A program made the translations under genes and the position numbers. Positions 28,147 to 38,700 of a stretch of DNA of 64,000 nucleotides are shown piece by piece. The notes beneath the pieces are model-generated. The model did not search any database. It was not told the origin of the DNA and worked only from the letters and a program-made list of their open reading frames with translations. The first letter of the stretch is position 1. Every line of letters starts with the position of its first letter. Source of the stretch: Tubiluchus corallicola (lineage: Eukaryota; Priapulida; Priapulimorpha; Priapulimorphida; Tubiluchidae); NCBI GenBank assembly GCA_030141605.1, contig JAQGDQ010001070.1, forward strand, positions 1-64,000, given 5' to 3'.

Positions 28147-30231
28147 CTAGGTGGATTGACCGGAGGCTTTGGCCTCGTCGGTTTTATTTTGATGAAAAAT
28201 GTGTGTGAGAACGAAAAGCGCGACATCGTGCGAAAACCAGTAAGACGTATGCGAGGTCACTGCAGACAAATACTGGCTTCCGATCGTTCCCTCGCGAAGA
28301 ACGTAATCAATTCTATCCTCTAATTCATTCGATTCTATAAAATCGTCGGGAAGCTTGACTTCGGGCTCCGGTGAAGAAGGTTTGATGTTCTCCAGGTCAC
28401 TCATCTCCTGGTTTACGTTTCCCGGATTTCGAGCGGTCCACCGCGACCAAAGACTCGTCAAATGTGATGTATACGAAGCCGCTTGTGAACCTGGAGAAGC
28501 GGCCGCACAATTGGAGTTGCTGTCGGATGGAGTGAGCGGCAAAGCAACATACATCATTTCTTTATCTGATAAATTCTTAGCGGTAATAAGCTCTGTCTTT
28601 ATATCATCGTAGGTTTGTAGCTTACGTACGTCGGCCCGATGTACCGACACCGGCGCTATTGTTTCATAATGTTTCAAAATTAATGGCTCAATTCTATAAG
28701 CTACAGGATCTGAGCGATGAAACACGTTAAACAGGCGACTGCACCTGTTTTTGGGAAGTAAATGTTCGATAGAACCAATATCCTTTGACTTTAACCCCCT
28801 TAGCGCCAGGAAGACGGACAGTGGAGAGCCAATCGTAAACAAGTTCTCAACCTTGAATTTAAGACCTGGCTGTCCATTCGAGCTGATGAGTTGAGTTTCC
28901 AGGTCTCTTGCACGTTTCCGAAGTTCGACTAACTCCGAATAAGCAGCTGCGCTGTGGTTAGAGTTCAACTCACTGATGCACTTGTCCAGAGTGTCGTTCA
29001 CGTATTGACCGTACAGCGTCATCGGGTTCCATCCGGTAATGATGTCGTACGTAATGACTGATCCGAGAGAGTGAGCAACGATCGACACTTTACCGCTAGT
29101 CTGAAAGTACGGATGTCGCTCGCAGAACATGTCGTACAAGCGATGAAGCTTATCTTGTACGCCGTGAACTATTTCGGTTCGAAATTTCGGACTAGAGTAG
29201 TACATGATGTCCATGGCCGTACTGTTCAACAAATCCCTCAGAGTTCGAAGCCCGCGCGGCGTAATCGACTCCACGGTCCCGTCGTCCAGCTTTAGGGAAG
29301 ACCTCCACTCCACGGGCAGAAATTCGGCAGTTTTGTCATCGAGTAGAACGCCGGGAAAGTGAAGCTTCATTTGTTTATGGGCAATTTTGCGAAACGACGA
29401 ACAATTTCTAATAATTTTAGTCTGATCCATCTTTTGCCCTATGCCATGTACAACAAACACGATATGCGTTATAACCGGAGATTTGTCATCGGGCCGAGCC
29501 TCTTCACAATAACCCCGGTGCAACCGTATGCCCGATTTAGGAATGCCCACTGCCTTGCCGACGGTGCGAATCAACTTGAACGACGTCGATTCGCTAAACA
29601 TGAAAATTTCGAAAGGGCTGTTCCAGTCTACGTGAAAATCTTTAAATTTACGGTTAAAAATAATAGATTTTCTTCCTTTCGTTGGAGTTGTCTGCTCAAA
29701 CTTCAACTCTTGGTTCTGAAACATAGACAAGTGATCACTTTCTATAACGGTGGCGTACTCTTCTTCAACTGGCTGCCACGTGCTGTCATAGAACCACGTT
29801 CCTCTTGTTATTTCGCCCGGTTCAGCTTGCCAATAAATGGGACTATATTCTTTAGATACCACGTTAACCTCATATAAGTCACCGAGTACACTAATTCGCT
29901 CTACATTTTTGCTGTTGATTACACCGCATCCGGAATTAACCTCCTTGTACATGCATTCAATGCGCAGCGAATCAAATCCAATAAACGGAGCCCAGCGCTT
30001 TTTGCTCGAGTCTCGGTAAAACCAGCGCACTTCCGAAGCTTTGAGCTCTTCTATAACTTCACGTTCCTGTGACCATGATCGGCTCTTATTGGCAGGAAAA
30101 TCCAGGATTTCACAGTTGGCTATGGAGTTCTCACTGTCTGATCTAGTCATATCAGAACTTCCAGGTACGCCTAGCAGACGGGCAGCAAATTCCTCATCTC
30201 TTTTTGCTAAAGCATGCGGATCTTCATCCAT
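28147..30231 (-). CDS. DDHD1-type intracellular phospholipase A1, single coding exon
   Basis: The frame encodes 694 residues from ATG 30231 to the stop at 28147. Upstream in-frame codons reach 30336, but an AG acceptor (CTGACTTACAG) lies just before AACAGTAAAACAATGG, so the ATG at 30231 (MDEDPHALAKRDEEF) is preferred. A WWE-like region spans about residues 66-165 (VRWFYRDSSKKRWAPF, WFYDSTWQPVEE). The lipase core has HIVFVVHGIG at about 256-265 and VAHSLGSVITYDI, with the nucleophile Ser at about 388 in A-H-S-L-G. The C-terminal DDHD domain starts near FTIGSPLSVFLALRG and keeps its metal-type residues in FHRSDPVAYRIEP, RIDYVLRE, SHTSYW and HDVALFVL. The family (PA-PLA1) hydrolyses phosphatidic acid and phosphatidylinositol to lysolipids in the cytosol and on ER, Golgi or mitochondrial membranes. 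No SAM domain is seen, so it is closer to DDHD1 than to DDHD2. The vertebrate gene has many coding introns; this one has none. Confidence 0.92.
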   Translation of the reverse strand: MDEDPHALAKRDEEFAARLLGVPGSSDMTRSDSENSIANCEILDFPANKSRSWSQEREVIEELKASEVRWFYRDSSKKRWAPFIGFDSLRIECMYKEVNSGCGVINSKNVERISVLGDLYEVNVVSKEYSPIYWQAEPGEITRGTWFYDSTWQPVEEEYATVIESDHLSMFQNQELKFEQTTPTKGRKSIIFNRKFKDFHVDWNSPFEIFMFSESTSFKLIRTVGKAVGIPKSGIRLHRGYCEEARPDDKSPVITHIVFVVHGIGQKMDQTKIIRNCSSFRKIAHKQMKLHFPGVLLDDKTAEFLPVEWRSSLKLDDGTVESITPRGLRTLRDLLNSTAMDIMYYSSPKFRTEIVHGVQDKLHRLYDMFCERHPYFQTSGKVSIVAHSLGSVITYDIITGWNPMTLYGQYVNDTLDKCISELNSNHSAAAYSELVELRKRARDLETQLISSNGQPGLKFKVENLFTIGSPLSVFLALRGLKSKDIGSIEHLLPKNRCSRLFNVFHRSDPVAYRIEPLILKHYETIAPVSVHRADVRKLQTYDDIKTELITAKNLSDKEMMYVALPLTPSDSNSNCAAASPGSQAASYTSHLTSLWSRWTARNPGNVNQEMSDLENIKPSSPEPEVKLPDDFIESNELEDRIDYVLREGTIGSQYLSAVTSHTSYWFSHDVALFVLTHIFHQNKTDEAKASGQST

Positions 30232-32790
30232 TGTTTTACTGTTCTGTAAGTCAGCAGAAAAAAGAATCAGTTCATGGAATAGGCATATCACCACGGTGTA
30301 AATTCGGTTTTTACGATAAAGTAATTTAGTTTTCATCAGCGTGTAATCAGGTTATATTAATCAAACAAGTTGATAATATCATCAGTGATAAAAAACAGTT
30401 ACCTGGTGAGACGACTAAATTAATAAAATTACAGTCAATACAAAATATTACTATTCAGTCCACCATGTCTTAAGACGAATGCATTCAACATGGTCATAAA
30501 TATTCCTGGCTGTGAGTTTTGTGTTCCTCTACGCCTAAAAGATCATTAGAAGTGGGTAGACCGACCTCCCATTTTGCATTCTACATAGCCGCCCATCTCG
30601 GACATTTAAAGTTTCCTAACTTTTTTAAAGCTACGGCCAGGGGCAACGGCCCAGCTAAGAGGAACTGAATCATAACAATAATCGTAAAATTTACTGACGC
30701 TCACTGCCATTGACCAAAGGACACCACATTGCTGTCCTTCCTCGGTGCGGTATTATCCACCCTGTTATTAACAGCCAGACCAGCGACGATAATCGTAATA
30801 CAAAATGTTTAAGGAGGATGAAGAAGATACAAATTTTTTTACCTTAATTACCTCTTATTGCTTGTGATATCTGAGAAAGGCGAGCAATATGACGCAAAGA
30901 TCAAGCAGTAAACGATTCCAAAATGAATTTAAAGTTGCTTTATAGAATCTAGGGGAAATCTTTCGTACGATTAAATAGTTTGCTTTTTTTATTTCTGGCT
31001 CTTTTGTCGGTTGCGTTGTGTTTACTGAACTTTACATCAAACATAGTAATTAAAATTGATTCGTGAATCCTAGTTACAGTGCTATATTATGAAAAATATA
31101 ATAAATAATAGAGTAAGATAAAACTAATATAATATGTACCTTTGCACTTTGCAATCAATTACACAAATAATTCATTGCGAGATGCCTGCTGTTCAAAAGT
31201 AGAATTTTTCAGGCCCGTGGATGTACTAATTTTTCTCTGCAAATTTTGTCAAATATTAAGTAATTATAATCATGGAGCAGGGCAGGGAAGGACCATAGGG
31301 TATATAGACTATGTATACAGACCCCCTTGCTTATAGACATATTAGTATATTAAAAACCAACGGTGATGCTGCAGATAACAAAAAAAACAAATAAATAAAA
31401 ATAGTACAAATGATACAAATTATCAAAAAAGAACAAAAAACAATAAAGTTAAATGCCTAAATCTGAACAAAACAATGCAATTATTCAGTAATTAGGGTTA
31501 TTACATGTAGTAGTAGTAGTATTAAAGTAGTAGTTTCAAATGGGGCCTTATTAACAGGGTAGTTTGACCAAGGTTAGTTAGTAAAATTAAAAACTGAGAG
31601 TATGCAAAAAATAAGCATGAAAAAAGGGTGTCATATAGAAAAATTCACAAGAAAAAGTAAATTTGAGAGAGAGCAACAATTGCTTAGGAGATAAGGAAAA
31701 AACAAAAACTTGCTAGCTTGCTTATTAGTCTTACAATTTGCATACTATATCCAATTAGTAAGATTTTTATGTATCTTGTGGAAGCAGAAAATAAGCAACC
31801 TAAAACCTAAGACTTAGCATGCATTACTTTGTGGCCTTTGCCAGCTCAGAGGCCCCTATAATCTACGCCATCTGCAACTCCAGGGGCAGCAGGAAATTTG
31901 TTACATCACTGATCGATAATTACTTTGAAAGTGATTAATACAGAATGACGTCCAAAGATGAGAAAAACATTTTTGGGAAGTGCACAGGTCAAGACTCCCG
32001 TCAGGACCTGTTAGGGTAAAACTCCAACTTTCAATGGTCAGTGATTACCCTTACTATTTTCACACGTGGTCTGTGTGATCTGATCATACATTTTTAACTG
32101 ATCATACCGCTATAGTTAAGTTGCTACGATTAGTCGCTGAGCTCGTGCGATTTACTTCCGCCGGTCAGCTGTCGAAGATCTGTCGTCTTGCGTAAAAGTT
32201 GTAGATTAAAATCTGTGTCTTACTGTGCCCAGATAATTACGCAGGATAAGTGATATGTACTAATAAACAGTTTACTTCTTGCATGCTAAAGTCGATACGT
32301 ATAGGTCTTCGTTAACCGCGGTCACTTTAATTTTGATAATTTAGTTGGTAGTTTGCGTTTGTGTATATCTTAATTAATAAATATGTTTTAATTTTATAAA
32401 TATATATTAATAATAATAATTAATAAATACAAATATGTTTTAGTAGTATTCTGGTTATTAACTATCACATATTGGTATATATGAACACATACTTTTGGTG
32501 TGTAATTATGAATGCACAACTGAACTTTATGTCAAACTAATTATAATCTTGAGACTATAAATGTATGCATTATACCTTGCACTTTCTACTACATATCAAA
32601 TTTCTGCGTATGTTAATGTAACTATGCTGAGCTTTTTAAATTGTGCTGTGAATTAACAAATAATGTTAATTGGACAGAAAATAGCTTTCACTCGCTTTGT
32701 TATTTGAACTGAGTTTTGAGTATTTATATGCTTGCCGATTTTCTTTCGTTTAGATTACATAAGCTGGAAACCTGCAATCTACTATGGGAA
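30232..32790. other. Divergent intergenic region between DDHD-like and TMEM68-like genes
   Basis: 2.6 kb separating two lipid-enzyme genes transcribed away from each other. A less AT-rich segment at about 32100-32230 (GCTCGTGCGATTTACTTCCG and CGGTCAGCTGTCGAAG) is a candidate promoter or 5' UTR exon of the TMEM68-like gene. The acceptor TTTCGTTTAG at 32753 shows that the gene has an untranslated first exon somewhere upstream. Nothing else is recognised. Confidence 0.45.
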
Positions 32791-35700
32791 ATGTCTTATA
32801 GTTTGTGGTATAAGGACTGGGTGTCGTGCATTTGTGACGTCATGGAACATTTAGCTACCATTGCTGAGCTTGATACAAACTATTTGTCGTGGCTGGTCTG
32901 GCTGTTTACACCAGTTATTGTGGCTTTCCTGCTACCTGCTCTGCTGGTTATACTGCTTTATGCTTCGGCATTGTTCCTGAATATTTACAAGTGAGCTGGT
33001 TACTGATGTCTTACTAGTGTTGCCGTTCATACGATAATTATCGGAATGTTTGATACTTTGAGGCGTCATATGTTCCAAAAGGAGACTGTTAAATAATTAT
33101 GCGATAATTTAATAATAAGGAACAAAAACAAAAAATTGTCTTTGAAAACATCCAGAATGTTACTGGCCAGTGAGAAATGAATTAACTTTGATTTCGTTGT
33201 AGTTTGAAGCATGCTAGTCGTAGGTCCATGAAAAAAACATGCTTAAAAATTCTCATGATGATGATGATAATAATTTTTATTTAAAATCGGGTTTTGGGTC
33301 AACAATTAACATTATCTCTAAGAGCTATTATCGCCGACTGTAAATAACAACCTACAACTGCATAACAGAGACTATTATTACCCCACTTTTACCCTGAATA
33401 CCACGCGTCAGGCAGGGCAACAGCAGGTACCATTTTTAAAGTCTTTGGTATGACCCCGGCCGCTGGTTTCGAACTCACTACCTCCCCGACGGAAAGCAGA
33501 CGCATTACCACTAGACTAAGCCGTCTGGTCTGAAATGCTCATGATGATGATAAGAATTGATTCTGCACAGGCAGAAATTAATGACATTTCACTATGTTAT
33601 CATAAATTTGATTTAACACTTGTTAATGCTACGTTTTTGTGTTATAGTTACTTATTAAGTACATAATTATACAATAATTTGCTGCAACAATTTTGGGTTT
33701 CAGACAATTTGGCGAAAAATATGATAATTTGGTGGAAAATATGACGATTTGGCGAAAAATATGATAATTTGGTGGAAAATATGATAATTTGGTGGAAAAT
33801 ATGACAATTTGGTGGAAAATATAACAATTTGGCGGAAAATATGACAATTTGGTGGAAAATATGACAATTTGGTGGAAAATATGACAATTTGGCGAAAAAT
33901 ATAACAATTTGGTGGAAAATATGATAATTTTTAGCCTCCAGTATGATGAACATCATACAAAATGGCAATCCTGTATCTTATCATGTACTGCTTGTCACGT
34001 CAATTTAAAATTTCAGAGTTTGGAATTTTTGGAAACTAAACAAGTTAAAAGAAAGATTTAAAAAATAAAATTGATGCTCGGTGAAAAGTTTATCAGGATC
34101 ATATTGGTTCTTGTTCGTATATGTGCATCGTCGTCGTCATCATCATTAAAATAGTTTTTATTTTTGTGCTTCTCAGGCACAGGCATCGGCTTCATGAAGC
34201 GTATTCTACAGACATGTGGGAAGGAGCCCGACTTTTCCTGTGCAGCCTGTGGGAAACGCATGGCTGGATATGGCATGGTAAGCTGACTTATGCTTACGTT
34301 ATCATGTATGCTTTAGAAATTTACAAAGTTTGTGCTTTAGAAATTTACAAAGTTTGTGCTTTAGAAATTTACAAAGTTTATGCTTTAGAAATTTACAAAG
34401 TTTATGCTTTACAAATTTACAAAGTTTATGCTTTACAAATTTACAAAGTTTGTGCTTTACAAATTTACAAAGTTTATCTTTTACAAATTTACAAAGTTTA
34501 TCCTTTAGCAATTTACAAAGTTTGTGCTTGACAAATTTACATAGTTAAGGAATACACTAGGTAATATTTACAGTTTGTGTAACAATTGCACAGAAGTACA
34601 TTTGGCAGACTGACTACCTTTGCTGTGCTTGAGTTTCAAGGTCCTCTGATTTGTGAAACTTCTCAGTTTCAATGAACTGCATTCTTGCTTGAAGAACTGT
34701 ATGCTTGGGAAGAAATTGCAACGTCAATGTTTCATACGGCAGTTCGTCAACATTTGGCTTGATAAATTAGATTAGATTAGATACTTATTGATATTTGTCA
34801 AGTTTACATGAAAGTTACAATGAGTCTGGTGCAAAACAATTTGTCCATAAAAACAACTTATTCCAAGTAACATCTCTTCCTAAACAAAAATACAAATTAC
34901 AACAACAACAAATACAAACAACAAGAAAATTAGTTGACCCAAACCATTAGGTGGTTATCAAACAAAATTACATTTCATATCCCTTGGTATTATTTTAATG
35001 CACACAGCTTTTCGTGATCTTCCACATTCATTAATTCATATATATTAGCAAAGTTAGTGTTGTGTTTTGTTTCTCTCGGAAGGCTCGTAGAGAAAACCAG
35101 AAAACATTTCGCCAAATTAAACTAGTTTATTATACGAGAATTCTACAACACAAAAGTATGAAGGAACGCGAAATGTTTACAGTAAACATGATAATCTGGA
35201 AAAGTTATGGTGTATCTGAGAATACGAGGATACAGGAGATTGTGAGAGAATAAACTTCAGCGGCCAGCTCCGCCTTAGATATCAGTGCCAGTTCTAAACT
35301 TGTAGAAACTTCTACAAGGTAAGACGATTGTTCTACTAAACAATGGAACATTCCACAATATTCTATTTAATTCTAGTGGATGTCAGTGATCTCCGCAACA
35401 GTTAGAAACTCGGTTCTCAAATGATTCGTTCTATGAGATTTTAACAAACTTTGCTCCCCTCATCTTGGATTTGGCCCATAGATACATTACAGCTGCAACT
35501 CAACGGATAGTAAAGCATCTCTTTGTGTGCACTCATTTTCTACCACATGTGCCAAAAAATATGTTTTAATGTGGTTAAATATTAACATGCCGTGTGCATT
35601 TCAGACTGTCAACAATTGTACCGAGTATTCATATTTTCATTTAACAGGTTATCAGATCTATGGTCTAGAAAAGATACCAGACACGGGGCCTGCTGTATTG

Positions 35701-38700
35701 GTGTTTTACCATGGAGCAATACCTGTTGATTTTTACTATATCGTATGTAAGATTATTCTATATAAGAAGCGGCCAGTCAAGATTATTGGAGACAGATTTC
35801 TCTTCAAAGTTCCCGGTAAGTTGGTTACTTCTAACGAAATATAGGTTTTACTAGAATGGATGCCTTTATAATACAAATAAATAAATAAAAGTGATAAAAA
35901 TTATTTTTCCTCAATTTTGTTGTCCAGTTTACACCATTAGAATTTAATTGTGATTATATAAATAATTACAATCAAATCTTGTTAAACAGTCTCGCTTTGT
36001 AATGCTAACTTTGCTTACAGCCAATATTTTTGGCAAAAATAAATGTATGTATTTACAATGACATGTATACACTAATTCACCACGTTTGCTTCAAGTCCCA
36101 AATAAGGCAGATTAAAGAAGTTTCACTGATTGTAATTTGTTCGTGTCGAGTTACAACATCTTCCTGATGCATAATTATTATAAATTTCCTGCTGTAGATG
36201 AAGTCAGAAATACAATATCTTTGCTTTTATTATTTTCCGTGTTTGTTTTTCACGATTCTTGTATTATGAGTTTGCAGTTTTTTTGATACACCCTGTACTT
36301 GTACTTATACATTTTCAGGTTTTAAATTGCTTATGGAAGTTTTCAATGTGATACCTGGATCACAGGAAACTTGTACTAGAGTAAGTACTCAGTATGGGTT
36401 ACTTTTGTATAATAGTAATCATTTATATATTTCATATTTCACTCACATGTCACCAGTTTTTTTACATCATTAAGTATTCTGTAACAAAACTCGAGATTAT
36501 TCCGCCATTTTCAGAATACATGTATGAATGTTTTCCACAAACGTTTTGCGGAGTATTGTGAGTATAGCTACTTAATATACACCATAGTAAGCTTACTTGC
36601 CAAATAAAAGACTCGTATGATAATATATGGCATGGTAAGCTTACTTGCCAAATAAAAGACTTGTATAATAATATATGGCATGGTAAGCTTACTTGCCAAA
36701 TAAAAGACTCGTATAATAATATATGCCTTGGTAAGCTTACTTGCCAAATAAAAGACTCGTATAATAATATATGCCATGGGAAGCTTACTTGCCAAATAAA
36801 AGACTCGTATGATAGTATATGCCATGGTAAGCTTACTTGCAAATAAAACACTCATATGATAATATATGCCACAGTAAGCTTACTTGTCAAATAAAAGACT
36901 CGTATAATAATATATGCCATGGTAAGCTTACTTGCCAAATAAAAGACTCGTATGATAATATATGGCATGGTAAGCTTACTTGCCAAATAAAAGACTTGTA
37001 TAATAATATATGGCATGGTAAGCTTACTTGCCAAATAAAAGACTCGTATAATAATATATGCCTTGGTAAGCTTACTTGCCAAATAAAAGACTCGTATAAT
37101 AATATATGCCATGGGAAGCTTACTTGCCAAATAAAAGACTCGTATGATAGTATATGCCATGGTAAGCTTACTTGCAAATAAAACACTCATATGATAATAT
37201 ATGCCACAGTAAGCTTACTTGTCAAATAAAAGACTCGTATAATAATATATGCCATGGTAAGCTTACTTGCCAAATAAAAGACTCGTATAATAATATATGC
37301 CACAGTAAGCTTACTTGTCAAATAAAAGACTCGTATAATAATATATGCCACAGTAAGCTTACTTGCCAAATAAAAGACTCGTATAATAATATATGCCATG
37401 GTAAGCTTACTTGCCAAATAAAAGACTCGTATAATAATATATGCCATGGTAAGCTTACTTGCCAAATAAAAGACTCGTATAATAATATATGGCATGGTAA
37501 GCTTACTTGCCAAATAAAAGACTCGTATAATAATATATGCCTTGGTAAGCTTACTTGCCAAATAAAAGACTCGTATAATAATATATGCCATGGGAAGCTT
37601 ACTTGCCAAATAAAAGACTCGTATGATAGTATATGCCATGGTAAGCTTACTTGCAAATAAAACACTCATATGATAATATATGCCACAGTAAGCTTACTTG
37701 TCAAATAAAAGACTCGTATAATAATATATGCCACAGTAAGCTTACTTGCCAAATAAAAGACTCGTATAATAATATATGCCATGGTAAGCTTACTTGCCAA
37801 ATAAAAGACTCGTATAATAATATATGCCATGGTAAGCTTACTTGCCAAATAAAAGACTCATATAATAATATATGCCATGGTAAGCTTACTTGCCAAATAA
37901 AAGACTCCTATAATAATATATGTCACGGTAAGCTTGCTTGCAAATAAAAGACTCGTATAGTAACACGAATACTGAACTAAATTTACTGTATTCATGTAAC
38001 ACATCTAAAAACAGGAAAAATACAGATGCCACTAACCCTTGCTGGCTTTACACTGAGCAGTTTATTACAGAATGTATCGATGGTGGTTTAAGCTTGCTTT
38101 GGAGAATTTTCACACGTCTTTTTTATGTCTGACTGGAATTCCATCAGAAAATAAATAATGCTTTTAAAAAACAGTGATAATATCAAGAGTAATGTTTATT
38201 GCAGTTGCTTGCACAGGGAGATTTACTAGGAGTGGCTCCCGGAGGTGTCCGGGAGTCTTTATTTTCCGACGAAAACTACAACCTGCTCTGGGGAAGGAGA
38301 GTTGGATTTGCTAAAGCGGCTTTGAGCAGCAGAGCGGTGAGTTTTACATCAAAGTTATTTCACAGTTTATTTCTGCATTCATTTCAAAGCTTTTCATTTG
38401 TCTAACTTTGTAATGCAATTCAGCTACATGGGTGGCAGAAATTAGACATAATTTACTTTTGTTACTTTTGTAATTTTGCTTTAACTGCCGTCAAATATTA
38501 ACGACACTTTTGATTAAAAATGTTTACAACTAAAATGAAAGAAAAGGAAATTTAAAGTCCATACAAATTTATTTTATTTTGCACTACGCATACTTGTTTG
38601 AAAGACTTATGTAATTAGAAAAGAAAATGTTCATAATTTAAAATATTCTTGCCAGTCTTGCCTATCCATCCCAGTGTGCACCACTGATTCACCGAAAAAC

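Noticed and set aside
27923-28150. 75-codon plus-strand frame (MVDIKETEQKKNKKDSLQ)
   Set aside because: It looks mildly protein-like but overlaps the DDHD gene's 3' end on the other strand and most likely lies in its 3' UTR. No family recognised.
36837-37660. Repetitive frames DSYNNICHGKLTCQIK on both strands
   Set aside because: By-product of a 48-base period (divisible by three) lacking stops; located in an intron.
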